The notes under the pieces are model-generated. The model had not been told where the DNA came from. It searched no databases and was given only the letters and a program-made list of their open reading frames with translations. A program made the position numbers and the translations under genes. Shown here in pieces: positions 1 through 7,979 of a DNA stretch of 64,000 nucleotides (position 1 is the stretch's first letter; each line of letters starts with the position of its first letter). This stretch comes from Bradyrhizobium algeriense (lineage in GTDB: Bacteria; Pseudomonadota; Alphaproteobacteria; Rhizobiales; Xanthobacteraceae), in the NCBI RefSeq assembly GCF_003062295.1, contig NZ_PYCN01000028.1, forward strand, positions 1-64,000, in the 5' to 3' direction.

Positions 1-105
1 AGAGGCTTCCGCCAGTTCCTCCTGCGCAGCATCGACAAGGTCAAAGCCGAATGGGCCATGATCTGCATCGCCCACAACCTCGCAAAACTCGCCGCCGCAC
101 GCTGA
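1..105 (+). CDS. Transposase, C-terminal fragment (cut by window edge)
   Basis: Only the last 34 codons are present, in frame 1, ending with TGA at 103–105. The peptide begins RGFRQFLLRSIDKVKAEW and continues with an IAHNLAKLAAAR tail. This matches the conserved C-terminus of IS1182/IS5-type DDE transposases, where a GFRQFLLRG...EW..ICTAHNLLKLA block closes the RNase H-like catalytic domain. The DDE residues themselves lie upstream of the window. Whether the full gene is intact cannot be judged. Confidence 0.75.
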   Translation, partial: RGFRQFLLRSIDKVKAEWAMICIAHNLAKLAAAR

Positions 106-179
106 GGAGAACCTGTCTCCCCAAAAAGCTTCAGAACCCGCCTCGCTTAATCCTAAGTCCATTATAGGGACAGGCTCCT
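1..179 (+). mobile_element. 3' end of an insertion sequence (IS1182-like)
   Basis: The window opens inside a transposase reading frame. After its stop codon comes a short non-coding tail holding an imperfect inverted repeat, CCTGTCTCCC near 114–123 and GGGACAGG at 167–174. The outer part, GGGACAGGCTCCT at 167–179, is a plausible right terminal inverted repeat. The left end lies outside the window, so neither family nor target-site duplication can be confirmed. Confidence 0.6.
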
Positions 180-187
180 AGACGCAA

Positions 188-213
188 AAAAGGCCCGCTT
201 GCGCGGGCCCTTT
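188..213 (-). terminator. Rho-independent terminator of the DUF992 gene
   Basis: A perfect 7-base stem (GGCCCGC 192–198, GCGGGCC 203–209) with a 4-base loop. Read on the minus strand it is followed by a run of six T. It sits 17 bases past the stop codon of the minus-strand gene ending at 230. Confidence 0.8.
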
Positions 214-229
214 CCTTAACGTGTCATCC

Positions 230-751
230 TCAGCTGCGGTGACGATGGCGGCGATGGGTGTGCCGGCGCGGAGCGTAGCCGTTGAACGGCTGCAACTCGA
301 GGCCGGCGATGCCGGCAGCGACATTCAGCCCGGTCTGTCCCTGCACGCTGATCGGCTGCAGCGCGTAGGCATTGGCGGGACCGCCAACCAGAAAATTGCC
401 GCCGCCGCCGACGCCGATCGATGCATTGGCGCCGACGCCGCCATAGCTGCCGGCGAGTTCGCCGCGTCCGAGCCGGCTGTTCGGCGCGCTGACCGCCCAG
501 GACAACTGCGTCTGCTCGGTGACGCCGAGATCGAGACCGATGCGCTGCACCTTGGCGATGTAAGGTTCAGGACGGCGGCCTTCGCTGCGGAACACGCATT
601 CCAGGCTCGTCACCGAGCCGACCACGAAGCCGACATTCTGGCCGCCCTGGCATTGCAGGATGCCGGCGCGAACTACCGGCGGCGCCGCGTCAGCGCTTGC
701 GATCGGCGCGAGCAGCGAAAGCGTGGCGAGTGTCAATGTCAGGAATCGCAT
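230..751 (-). CDS. Exported DUF992 family protein
   Basis: A 173-residue protein with an N-terminal signal peptide (MRFLTLTLATLSLLAPIASADA), so it should be periplasmic or cell-surface. The mature part has the DUF992 layout: a GILQCQGG start, a GFVVGS..LEC segment, and a glycine-rich middle (GSYGGVGANASIGVGGGGNFLVGG). The two cysteines of this fold are present (LQC and LEC). The C-terminus is a basic His/Arg tail (RRHTHRRHRHR) that is not part of the usual domain and could bind metal or polyanions; that is inference. The start at 751 is chosen because GGAGA lies just upstream; a frame-open ATG 30 bases earlier has no such site and would precede the signal peptide. The function of DUF992 is unknown; members are common in Rhizobiales. 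A strong terminator follows. Confidence 0.8.
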   Translation of the reverse strand: MRFLTLTLATLSLLAPIASADAAPPVVRAGILQCQGGQNVGFVVGSVTSLECVFRSEGRRPEPYIAKVQRIGLDLGVTEQTQLSWAVSAPNSRLGRGELAGSYGGVGANASIGVGGGGNFLVGGPANAYALQPISVQGQTGLNVAAGIAGLELQPFNGYAPRRHTHRRHRHRS

Positions 752-964
752 GTGTCCCAGTCTCCGCATGTTGATGAACAAATTCAGCGGAGCGGACAGG
801 ATGGAAGCGCCGTGTCGAAAACATGGCGCTTCCTCAAGAAGTCGTCAAAACATCATCACGACCTGTTGTGATTTGACACGCCTTTCTTCTGACGCGTTTT
901 CTTGACGCGAACCGGTAAGCCTTCCCGCATCAAGCGCAGGACAGGCTTCGCTTGAAAACGCCTC

Positions 965-2167
965 TTATCTCAAATTGCCGCAGAAGCGCTGGATGCGCTT
1001 GCAGGCGTCTTCGAGATCACTGGTTTTGGTCGCGTAGGAAATCCGGAACGCCGGTCCGAGCCCGAACGCCGAACCCTGCACGACGGCGACGCCCTCGCTC
1101 TCCAAAAGCTCGGTGACGAAGTCCTCGTCATTGGCGATCACCTTGCCGGACGGCGAGGTCTTGCCGATGGTGCCGGCGCAGGACGGATAGACGTAGAACG
1201 CGCCCTCGGGCCGCGGGCATTCGATGCCCTTGGCCTGGTTGAGCATCGACACCACGAGATCGCGGCGCTCCTTGAACACCTTGTTGTGCACCGGGATGAA
1301 GTCCTGCGGACCGTTCAACGCTTCCACCGAAGCCCACTGCGCGATCGACGACGGGTTCGAGGTCGACTGCGACTGGATCGTCGACATCGCCTTGATCAGG
1401 TCGGCGGGGCCGCCGGCATAGCCGATGCGCCAGCCGGTCATGCAATAGGCTTTCGACACGCCGTTCACCGTCAGCGTGCGCTCGTACAGTTTCGGTTCGA
1501 CCTGCGCGGGCGTTGCGAACTGGAAGTCGTCATAGACGAGGTGCTCGTACATGTCGTCGGTCATCACCCAGACATGCGGGTGCTTCATCAGCACATCGGT
1601 GATCGCCTTCAGCTCAGCACGCGTATAGGCGGCGCCGGTCGGGTTCGACGGCGAGCACAGGATGATCCACTTGGTCTTCGGCGTGATCGCCTTTTCGAGA
1701 TCCTCGGGCCGCAGCTTGAAGCCGCTCGACGCCGGGCACACCACCGGCACCGTCTCGCCGCCGGCGAGCGCCACCATCTCGGGATAGCTGACCCAGTACG
1801 GCGCCGGGATGATCACCTCGTCGCCGGGATTGAGCGTCGCCATCAGCGCGTTGTAGAGCACCTGCTTGCCGCCGGTGCCAACGATGATCTGGTTCGGCTT
1901 GTACGTCAGGCCGTTCTCGCGCTGGAATTTTGCGATGATGGCTTCCTTCAGCTCGGGAATGCCGCCGACATCGGTGTACTTGGTCTTGCCGGCCTCGATG
2001 GCGCGGATCGCCGCCAGCTTGATGTTGGCGGGCGTATCGAAATCCGGCTCGCCGGCGCCAAGACCGATGACGTTGCGGCCCGCCGCTTTCAGCGCGCGCG
2101 CTTTATCCGTGACCGCAATCGTCGCGGACGGCTTCACACGGGCGAGCGAGGCGGACAGGAAGGGCAT
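965..2167 (-). CDS. aatA: Aspartate aminotransferase (class I, PLP-dependent)
   Basis: About 400 residues, the normal length for the alphaproteobacterial AatA type (subgroup Iγ of aminotransferase family I). It moves the amino group of aspartate to 2-oxoglutarate, giving oxaloacetate and glutamate in the cytoplasm. Seen directly: IGLGAGEPDFDTP near the N-terminus, GGKQVLYNALMATLNPGDEV in the cofactor region, SPSNPTGAAY with the substrate-binding Asn, and NGVSKAYCMTGWRIGYAGG containing the PLP Schiff-base lysine. The C-terminal FRISYATK carries the arginine that binds the substrate carboxylate. Three ATG codons are stacked at the start; AGGAG abuts the first, so the third (2167) has the best spacing. 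Some members of this subgroup also act on prephenate (arogenate route), which cannot be excluded here. Confidence 0.93.
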   Translation of the reverse strand: MPFLSASLARVKPSATIAVTDKARALKAAGRNVIGLGAGEPDFDTPANIKLAAIRAIEAGKTKYTDVGGIPELKEAIIAKFQRENGLTYKPNQIIVGTGGKQVLYNALMATLNPGDEVIIPAPYWVSYPEMVALAGGETVPVVCPASSGFKLRPEDLEKAITPKTKWIILCSPSNPTGAAYTRAELKAITDVLMKHPHVWVMTDDMYEHLVYDDFQFATPAQVEPKLYERTLTVNGVSKAYCMTGWRIGYAGGPADLIKAMSTIQSQSTSNPSSIAQWASVEALNGPQDFIPVHNKVFKERRDLVVSMLNQAKGIECPRPEGAFYVYPSCAGTIGKTSPSGKVIANDEDFVTELLESEGVAVVQGSAFGLGPAFRISYATKTSDLEDACKRIQRFCGNLR

Positions 2168-2861
2168 CATCATCTCCTGGCAAACGTCGTGAGCTGAAGA
2201 AATTCACGACTCTTTTTGATGGGAACGCTGCACCCTAAGGCGCGGCGCGCTGCATCGCAAGAAGCTTGGCCGGATAGGGGTCAAACTTTGGAGAGCGTCG
2301 AACAGGCTCGGTACGATCGGAGCAATATCGGCGTAATATTCGCAAAGTTCCGCGGCGAATTGACTCATATCTGACAAGGGGCCCGGCAAGGCTCGAACGT
2401 CCGGCACGGATCGCGATGCCGAGAGCGGTTGACGGCCCGAGGCTGTCCTACACGGCCACTACCCTGCATGCCCGCAGCCGAAGGCCGCCCGGCATCCCGG
2501 TTCTCCACCACGCGCTGGCGAATGGCGCGGCGCACGCCTGTTCGCAACCCATGTCGACTCAACGCCAAGGTGTCTCGCACGCGATTCGGTTTCCCCTTCG
2601 CTCATGCCGGAAGGGGGCGCGGGCAGCTTGATCGCGAAGGCTTGAATCGGTTTGCGCCTCCGCTCTCGTCCACGTGATCCCAGCGCCGTGGCATGCCATG
2701 CTGCGCGCGTGCAGTGCAGTAGAGCTTTTCGACTTTTTCCATTCCGCGGGCCTTGCGACGCATTCGTATCGGCATCATTGTTTAGCCGCGTTGCGGCGCA
2801 AGAGCTTTCCGCAGTGCGCCTACCGCGTGCGCGATTCGAGCCTTAAGTGAACCCAACGACG
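2168..2861. other. 694-base intergenic stretch, no convincing gene
   Basis: Lies between divergent genes. Several open frames of 60–80 codons exist on both strands, but all are arginine/alanine-rich products of GC-rich non-coding DNA, none has a convincing ribosome-binding site and none resembles a family. Promoters for both flanking genes must lie here, but no clear −35/−10 pair was identified. It may be decayed sequence. Confidence 0.5.
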
Positions 2862-3515
2862 ATGTACAAACTCTATTCGATGCAGCGCTCCGGCAACAGC
2901 TACAAGGTCCGCCTTGCGCTGGCGCTGCTCAACGCGCCGTATCAGGCGATCGAAGTCGACATTCTCCGCGGCGAAAGCCGCACACCGGATTTTCTGGAGA
3001 AGAATCCCAGCGGACAGGTGCCGCTGCTGGAAGTCGCCGACGGACGCTATCTCGCCGAGTCCAACGCCATCCTCTGGTATGTCTGCGGCGGCACTTCGCT
3101 GGCTCCGGAGTCACGGGTCGAGCGCGCCGAAGCGCTGCAATGGATGTTCTTCGAGCAGCACGCGCTCGAGCCCAATATCGGCGCTGCCTATTTCTGGCTG
3201 TCGCTGGTCAAAGGCGGCCGCGACCTGCAGACGCATGCGCTTGAGGACTGGATGGAGCGCGGCTATGCCGCGCTTCAGGTGATGGAAAACCATCTCAAGA
3301 CCCGCGCCTATTTCGCCGCGGGGCAGCTGACGGTCGCCGATATCGCGCTGTACGGTTACACCCATGTCGCCGACCGCTGCGACTATGACCTGGCGACCTT
3401 CCCCGCCATCCGCGCCTGGCTGCGGCGGGTCGAGCAGACCCCCGGCTTCGTCACCATGGACTGGCAGCCGGAGGCCGAGGTCGACGACCAGGCCGACATC
3501 GCCGCCGGCGCATAA
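2862..3515 (+). CDS. Glutathione S-transferase family protein
   Basis: A 217-residue cytosolic GST. The N-terminal thioredoxin-like domain (about 1–80) starts MYKLYSMQRSGNSYKVRLAL, with the Ser in RSGNSYK in the position of the catalytic serine/tyrosine, followed by NPSGQVPLLEV (cis-proline) and ESNAILWYV (the ES glutathione-binding pair). The all-helical C-terminal domain (about 90–205) includes TVADIALYGYTHVAD, the N-capping box of GSTs. These enzymes conjugate or reduce electrophiles with glutathione; the substrate is not predictable. Start: ATG at 2862 matches the family N-terminus; an in-frame GTG at 2847 would add five residues. No operon partner. Confidence 0.85.
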   Translation: MYKLYSMQRSGNSYKVRLALALLNAPYQAIEVDILRGESRTPDFLEKNPSGQVPLLEVADGRYLAESNAILWYVCGGTSLAPESRVERAEALQWMFFEQHALEPNIGAAYFWLSLVKGGRDLQTHALEDWMERGYAALQVMENHLKTRAYFAAGQLTVADIALYGYTHVADRCDYDLATFPAIRAWLRRVEQTPGFVTMDWQPEAEVDDQADIAAGA

Positions 3516-3566
3516 CCGCCGCCGCGCCTGCCGCCGGCCTCCTCACTTTCACGCGAGCATGCCGCC

Positions 3567-3601
3567 AAAGGTTAACAATAGCGGGCATAACGTTAACCTT
3601 T
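3567..3601. promoter_or_regulatory. 10-base inverted repeat AAAGGTTAAC/GTTAACCTTT
   Basis: A perfect inverted repeat (3567–3576 and 3592–3601) with a 15-base spacer, in the gap between the GST gene and the small membrane protein gene at 3722. It could be an operator or a weak hairpin. Its TTAA cores are too far apart for a canonical CtrA site. Confidence 0.35.
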
Positions 3602-3721
3602 GCCGCATTCCCGCCATTTTCAGCCTCCGGTCGCCGCAATGTTGCCGGTGATCATTGCAAGATTTTCCTGACGTCGCGTGAGTCGCGGGTGATTCGTCCC
3701 GCGTTACAAGGATTTAGGCCA

Positions 3722-3895
3722 ATGATACGGTCACCCGGCGCGGTCGGCTTCGAGAGCAGCCGAGCGCCTGTCGCTTCTTCCCGGTTACTTGGTGCCATCG
3801 CCACATCGCTCGCGATCGGCACGCTTTCGCTTTGCGTCATGGTCACCCTGACGGTGCTGTCAATCAAAGCCACCGTGGCGATGCCCTTTCCGTAA
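3722..3895 (+). CDS. Small hypothetical membrane protein (57 aa)
   Basis: Starts MIRSPGAVGFESSR; the C-terminal half is one hydrophobic segment (about LLGAIATSLAIGTLSLCVMVTLTVLSI) that should cross the membrane. The ATG at 3722 has AAGGAT upstream. The gene sits 69 bases before the PQQ-type dehydrogenase and could be cotranscribed with it. No family recognised. The frame stays open 11 codons upstream, but those are not needed. Confidence 0.45.
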   Translation: MIRSPGAVGFESSRAPVASSRLLGAIATSLAIGTLSLCVMVTLTVLSIKATVAMPFP

Positions 3896-3964
3896 TGGTT
3901 GCGGCTTTTCTGTTTGCATCATTAGCGAACGCGCGATGACCGTCATCGCGATTGGACGGACAGG

Positions 3965-5125
3965 ATGAAGACACCTGTCGGCCTTGTGACCGCCGCCTTG
4001 GCGGTCGCGATCCTGCTTGCCGTCTCGTTCCTGATCGCCACCAGCACCCGCGGCCAGGAACAGGCATTTGGTTCGTCGGCGGGCGAACTCGAAGTCCGGA
4101 CCATCGCCAGAGGCCTCGCTAATCCCTGGGCGCTGGCGTTCCTGCCCGACGGCAAGATGCTGGTGACCGAGCGTCCGGGCCGCATGCGCATCGTTACGAG
4201 CGAAGGACAGATCTCGCCGCCGCTGAAGGGCGTTCCCGAGGTCTGGGCGTCCGGCCAGGGCGGCCTGCTCGATGTCGTCGTCGACAAAGCCTTTGCGCAG
4301 AACAAAACCATCTATTTCTGCTTTGCCGAACGAACCGAAGGTGGCGGGCGAACCACGGTCGCTCGCGCACAACTCAACGACGGCAGCGGCCGCCTCGATG
4401 ACGTCAAGATCATCTTCCGCCAGCAAGGGCCGCTGTCGTCAGGCAATCACTACGGTTGCCGCATCGCGCAGGCCGAGGACGGTAATCTGTTCGTGGCGAT
4501 GGGCGATCATTTCACTCACCGCGACCAGGCGCAGAATCTCGGCAACCATCTCGGCAAACTGATCCGGATCGCGCCGGACGGTTCGGTGCCATCTGGCAAC
4601 CCGTTCGCTGGCCGCGCCGGCGCCAAACCGGAGATCTGGAGCTATGGTCATCGCAACGCCCAATCGCTCGCGATCCATCCCACCTCCGGCGAGCTCTGGG
4701 AAATCGAGCACGGCCCGCGCGGCGGAGACGAGGTCAACCTGATCGGCAAGGGCAAGAATTACGGCTGGCCGGTGATCGGCTACGGCATCGATTATTCCGG
4801 CGCCAAGATCCACGACGCTACGGCCAAGGACGGCATGGAGCAGCCGCTCAAATACTGGGTGCCGTCGATCGCGCCGTCGGGCATGGCCTTCTATACCGGA
4901 AAGCTGTTTCCGAAATGGAACGGCAGCCTGTTTACCGGCGCGCTGCGCGGCGCGATGCTGGTGCGGCTGACGCTGAACGGCAACGTGGTGACGTCGGAGG
5001 AACGCCTGCTGCAAAACCTGCATGAGCGCATCAGGGACGTTCGCCAGGGGCCGGACGGCGCGCTGTGGCTGCTGACGGATAGTTCGAACGGACGGGTATT
5101 GCGGGTGGCGCCGGTTGCGAAGTGA
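3965..5125 (+). CDS. PQQ-dependent sugar dehydrogenase (GSDH/YliI family)
   Basis: A 386-residue protein with an N-terminal hydrophobic segment (GLVTAALAVAILLAVSFLIA), serving as signal or membrane anchor, so the enzyme works in the periplasm. The rest is a six-bladed beta-propeller of the soluble-glucose-dehydrogenase/aldose sugar dehydrogenase type: LANPWALAFLPDGKMLVTER opens the propeller, SGNHYGCRI and GDHF carry the PQQ- and calcium-region residues, SYGHRNAQSLAIHP has the invariant GHRNxQ, and HGPRGGDEVN is the calcium-binding loop. It oxidises aldoses with PQQ and passes electrons to the respiratory chain; the true substrate is unknown. RBS weak. Related proteins are often called sorbosone dehydrogenase. 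Confidence 0.88.
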   Translation: MKTPVGLVTAALAVAILLAVSFLIATSTRGQEQAFGSSAGELEVRTIARGLANPWALAFLPDGKMLVTERPGRMRIVTSEGQISPPLKGVPEVWASGQGGLLDVVVDKAFAQNKTIYFCFAERTEGGGRTTVARAQLNDGSGRLDDVKIIFRQQGPLSSGNHYGCRIAQAEDGNLFVAMGDHFTHRDQAQNLGNHLGKLIRIAPDGSVPSGNPFAGRAGAKPEIWSYGHRNAQSLAIHPTSGELWEIEHGPRGGDEVNLIGKGKNYGWPVIGYGIDYSGAKIHDATAKDGMEQPLKYWVPSIAPSGMAFYTGKLFPKWNGSLFTGALRGAMLVRLTLNGNVVTSEERLLQNLHERIRDVRQGPDGALWLLTDSSNGRVLRVAPVAK

Positions 5126-5167
5126 AGTTGCGTATTTGGTGGGAACGGCGGGGAACTAAACCTCTTG

Positions 5168-5214
5168 TTGACACGCGCACTATATGTACATATATCTGTA
5201 CATATCGCCGTACA
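5168..5214 (+). promoter_or_regulatory. yefM–yoeB promoter with three phased TGTACA operator hexamers
   Basis: TTGACA (5168–5173) and TATATC (5191–5196) are separated by 17 bases, a good sigma-70 promoter. TGTACA occurs at 5185–5190 and 5197–5202 and a variant CGTACA at 5209–5214, exactly 12 bases apart each. TGTACA cores spaced 12 bases are the known operator of the YefM–YoeB repressor complex, so the promoter is almost certainly autorepressed. Confidence 0.85.
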
Positions 5215-5240
5215 GCACAAAGGTAACAAAGGTAGAAGAG

Positions 5241-5519
5241 ATGGCGCACGTTTCTTACACTGAACTGCGCAACAACCTCGCGTCCTACATGGACGAGGTT
5301 TGCGATGATCGCGCCCCCCTGTTCGTCACCCGCCAGAATGCCCGCACCGTCGTTCTCATGGCCGAGGATGAGTATGAGAGTCTCATGGAGACCGTCCACC
5401 TCCTGAAGAGTCCCGCCAATGCAGTACGTCTTCTACGTTCCATCAAGGAAGCGGACGAGGGCAAACTAACCGAACGCGAGTTGATCGAGCCAACAAAGGC
5501 AGGTTCGGCCAAGGCATGA
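5241..5519 (+). CDS. yefM: Antitoxin YefM (Phd/YefM family)
   Basis: 92 residues. The N-terminal half is the Phd/YefM DNA-binding and dimerisation fold: MAHVSYTELRNNLASYMDEV, then FVTRQNARTVVLMAEDEYESLMET, which is nearly diagnostic. The C-terminal half (LKSPANAVRLLRSIKEADEG onwards) is the flexible toxin-wrapping tail that neutralises YoeB. It binds the hexamers in its own promoter and is degraded by Lon-type protease in studied systems. Start at 5241, not at an ATG 57 bases earlier: that upstream stretch is the promoter/operator itself. The stop overlaps the toxin start (ATGA), giving translational coupling with antitoxin first. Confidence 0.95.
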   Translation: MAHVSYTELRNNLASYMDEVCDDRAPLFVTRQNARTVVLMAEDEYESLMETVHLLKSPANAVRLLRSIKEADEGKLTERELIEPTKAGSAKA

Positions 5520-5782
5520 AAACCGCTTGGACGGAAGATGCCTGGCAAGACTATCTGCAATGGCAAAAGGAGGATGAAAAGATCCTCGAAGTCATAAACG
5601 GTTTAATCAAAGATATTAAGCGCGATCCGTTCAAGGGGCTTGGGAAACCAGAGCCCCTTAAACATGCGCTCCAGGGATGGTGGTCGCGCCGCATTTCAGG
5701 CGAACATCGCTTGGTGTATCGCGTTTCTGGAAAGGGTGACGCTCAGCAACTCGACATTGCTCAGTGCCGCTATCATTACTAG
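5516..5782 (+). CDS. yoeB: Toxin YoeB (Txe/YoeB family ribosome-dependent mRNase)
   Basis: 88 residues, the normal toxin length, RelE-like fold. It cleaves mRNA at the ribosomal A site when freed from YefM. Seen: AWQDYLQWQ at the N-terminus, GKPEPLKHALQGWWSRRI with the catalytic Glu, SGEHRLVYRV with the catalytic Arg, and the C-terminal RYHY ending with the His and Tyr that complete the active site. All four catalytic residues of the E. coli enzyme are in place, so the toxin looks functional. It overlaps yefM by 4 bases. Base composition of the pair is visibly lower in G+C than the flanks, fitting acquisition by transfer. Confidence 0.95.
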   Translation: MKTAWTEDAWQDYLQWQKEDEKILEVINGLIKDIKRDPFKGLGKPEPLKHALQGWWSRRISGEHRLVYRVSGKGDAQQLDIAQCRYHY

Positions 5783-5881
5783 CGGGCCATTTTTCCAGCC
5801 TTCTTTCTCTTCGCTACTTTCTCAGCCTTCAGTGGCTCATGCGATTGAGCGGCGTTCCCCGAACACGCCGTTGCCATCAAC

Positions 5882-6235
5882 TCACGCCCATTTGTGGAAA
5901 ATCAGAAACGCACCCGCGGCGATGAAGAGAAAACCGAGCGCGTGATTCCACCCCAGCGGCTCCTTCAGGTAGAGCACCGAGAAGCAGGCGAACACCACCA
6001 GCGTGATCACCTCCTGCATGGTCTTGAGCTGCGCCGCCGAATACACCGCGCTGCCCCAACGGTTGGCCGGCACCGCCAGCCAGTACTCGACGAAGGCGAT
6101 ACCCCAGCTCACCAGCACGACCAGCGCCAGCGGGCTCTCCTTGAATTTCAGATGGCCATACCAGGCAAAGGTCATGAAGACGTTGGAAGCGAACAGCATC
6201 AGGATCGGCAGCAGCGTCGGGGAAACAGTGGGCAT
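5882..6235 (-). CDS. DMT-superfamily DUF486 small membrane protein
   Basis: 117 residues with about four transmembrane helices: LLPILMLFASNVFMTFAWY, LALVVLVSWGIAFVEYWLAV, a short helix around LKTMQEVITLVVFACFSVLYL, and HALGFLFIAAGAFLIF. The motifs NVFMTFAWYGHLKF, FVEYWLAVPANRWG and LKTMQEVITL are characteristic of DUF486 proteins, a half-size relative of drug/metabolite transporters that would have to dimerise. Substrate unknown. Start at 6235 (MPTVSPTLLP) follows GAGG at good spacing; an upstream in-frame ATG would add 13 poorly conserved residues. Confidence 0.85.
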   Translation of the reverse strand: MPTVSPTLLPILMLFASNVFMTFAWYGHLKFKESPLALVVLVSWGIAFVEYWLAVPANRWGSAVYSAAQLKTMQEVITLVVFACFSVLYLKEPLGWNHALGFLFIAAGAFLIFHKWA

Positions 6236-6458
6236 CGATGTCCTCTTGTAAATATCGTTGCAAATATCGCGCAAATATCGTGCGGCTCAATCGTCGGGCG
6301 CGGTACGGCGTTCCGTAACTCGATATCATTTGATTTCAAAAATACGAAAGCCCGCCGCATTGGCGCAACGCTCTCTTAAGACTGGCGGCAGAAAGGCGTG
6401 CACAATCGCAACAATCAGGCATGCTTGCGTCTTATTCCCGGCAAGTGACGAGAACGGC

Positions 6459-7271
6459 ATGCAGTTAAACTGGCGCGCAATCTCCGGTCCGGCTCTTACG
6501 ACAGCGACGGCCCTGGCAGCCTTCCTCGTCGATCGGCATTTCGTTCCTGTCCCCAATCCCGCGCCGCTGTTCGTCTGCATCGTAGCCCTTGCCGCTTCCG
6601 TCAGCGGCATCGTCTCCGGCATGGCCAGCGCCGTCATTGCGGTAGCGGCTTCCGCGCTGCTCTTCCTCAACCACCGCACAGCGCCCGGGTACGACATGTC
6701 GGACCTGGCGCGCATGCTGCTGCTGGCGGTGACCGCCGGCGGCACCGCGCTCATCACCGGCTTGCTGCGGCAGAAATGGGTCGATGCGTTCGCGTGGGAG
6801 AAGAAGCATCATGCCACCGCCGAACGACTGTCGGCCGCGCTCGATCAGGTCGACATCGGCATCGTGCTGCTCGATGCCGATACCCGCGCCGAGTTCATCA
6901 ACCGCGCCTTCCGCGATTACTTCAAGCTGTCCGACGAGCAGGCCGACAGCAAGCCGCCCTTCATCGCGCTGATGTATCACGGCCGCGACACCGGCGCCTG
7001 GCAAATGCCGGAGGACGAATTGAACGCCTTCATCGCCAAGCGCACCGAAATGATCCGGGTCGGCGATTCCACGCCCATCAACATCGATCTCGCCGACGGA
7101 CAGGTGCTGCGCTTCATTTGCACGGCGCTGCCCGATGGCGGACGCATGCTGAGCTATACGCCGGTCACCGACCTCGTCCGCCACAGTGACGATCCCGGCA
7201 GCGCCGACTACTATCGCGCCCTGCGCGGCAGCTATCGCAGCCTTGCCCACCACCTCGGCGCCGCGGAATAG
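6459..7271 (+). CDS. Membrane-anchored PAS-domain protein without output domain
   Basis: 270 residues. Residues about 1–100 hold three or four hydrophobic helices (GPALTTATALAAFLVDR, PLFVCIVALAASVSGIVSGMASAVIAVAASALLFL, LARMLLLAVTAGGTALITGLL), reminiscent of the DUF4118 domain of KdpD-like sensors. A linker helix (WEKKHHATAERLSAALDQ) leads into a PAS domain (VDIGIVLLDADTRAEFINRAFRDYF ... LADGQVLRFICTALPDGGRMLSYTPVTDLV) of the PAS_7 type. There is no histidine kinase, GGDEF, EAL or HTH module after it; the protein ends about 25 residues later. It may act as an accessory sensor with a partner encoded elsewhere. Start at 6459 chosen by the membrane domain; the frame is open for 67 codons upstream without support. 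Confidence 0.7.
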   Translation: MQLNWRAISGPALTTATALAAFLVDRHFVPVPNPAPLFVCIVALAASVSGIVSGMASAVIAVAASALLFLNHRTAPGYDMSDLARMLLLAVTAGGTALITGLLRQKWVDAFAWEKKHHATAERLSAALDQVDIGIVLLDADTRAEFINRAFRDYFKLSDEQADSKPPFIALMYHGRDTGAWQMPEDELNAFIAKRTEMIRVGDSTPINIDLADGQVLRFICTALPDGGRMLSYTPVTDLVRHSDDPGSADYYRALRGSYRSLAHHLGAAE

Positions 7272-7386
7272 CGGCGGCACACAGCGCACGCTGCGACATT
7301 GATCTCCTCCTGCCCTGTCTGTAGTAATGAACGGGCATCCTCCTGCGCGGCCTCGACGCGCCACCCCGCTACAGACGGAATCCCGC

Positions 7387-7848
7387 ATGTCCGGCGACCT
7401 CACCATCCGCTTCGTCACCCGTCAGGACCACGCGCAATGGCTTCCGCTATGGGACGGTTACAACGCTTTCTACGGCCGCTCGGGTCCGACCGCGCTTGCG
7501 CCGGAGATCACGGCGATGACGTGGGCGCGCTTCTTCGACGCCTACGAGCCGGTGCATGCGCTGGTCGCCGAGAGCGGCGGCGAGCTGCTTGGGCTGACGC
7601 ATTATCTGTTTCACCGCTCTACGACCATGATCGAGCCGAATTGTTATCTGCAGGATCTGTTCACGCGCGCGGCAGCGCGCGGCAAGGGCGTCGGCCGCGC
7701 CCTGATCAACGGCGTGTACGAACAGGCGAAGCTCGCGGGATCCTCCCGCGTCTATTGGCAGACGCACGAGACCAACCACACCGCGATGCAGCTTTACGAC
7801 AAGGTGGCGGAGCGCTCCGGCTTCGTCGTCTACCGCAAGCTGTTCTGA
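7387..7848 (+). CDS. GNAT family N-acetyltransferase
   Basis: 153 residues, single GNAT domain. FVTRQDHAQWLPLWDGYNAFYG is a typical N-terminal helix pair; LQDLFTRAAARGKGVGRALI is motif A with the acetyl-CoA pyrophosphate loop (R-G-K-G-V-G), and VYWQTHETNHTAMQLYDKVAERSGFVVYRK is motif B with the usual late Asn and Tyr. It transfers an acetyl group from acetyl-CoA to an unknown amine. Start at 7387 gives the standard N-terminus; the frame continues 20 codons upstream into arginine-rich, non-coding-looking sequence. Confidence 0.85.
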   Translation: MSGDLTIRFVTRQDHAQWLPLWDGYNAFYGRSGPTALAPEITAMTWARFFDAYEPVHALVAESGGELLGLTHYLFHRSTTMIEPNCYLQDLFTRAAARGKGVGRALINGVYEQAKLAGSSRVYWQTHETNHTAMQLYDKVAERSGFVVYRKLF

Positions 7849-7979
7849 CACGGTTTTGTGAAGACGGTCCCGTCAGGCCACCTGTGGATAAGTCCTGATG
7901 TCACCGCCGCGTAACAAAGCGCGGATAGGTTGCGCCTGCGTCTGATCAGGCCCCCCGTCTCAGATCACGCGCCCCAAGC

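Noticed and set aside
1286..2197. 303-codon plus-strand frame over the aspartate aminotransferase gene
   Set aside because: Antisense shadow; Arg/His-rich product and no start signal.
2204..2846. Several 60–80-codon frames in the gap before the first GST gene
   Set aside because: Frames overlap on both strands and no one has a ribosome-binding site or family similarity.
3567..3601. CtrA-binding site in the TTAAC inverted repeat
   Set aside because: The CtrA site needs TTAA-N7-TTAA; here the cores are 17 bases apart.
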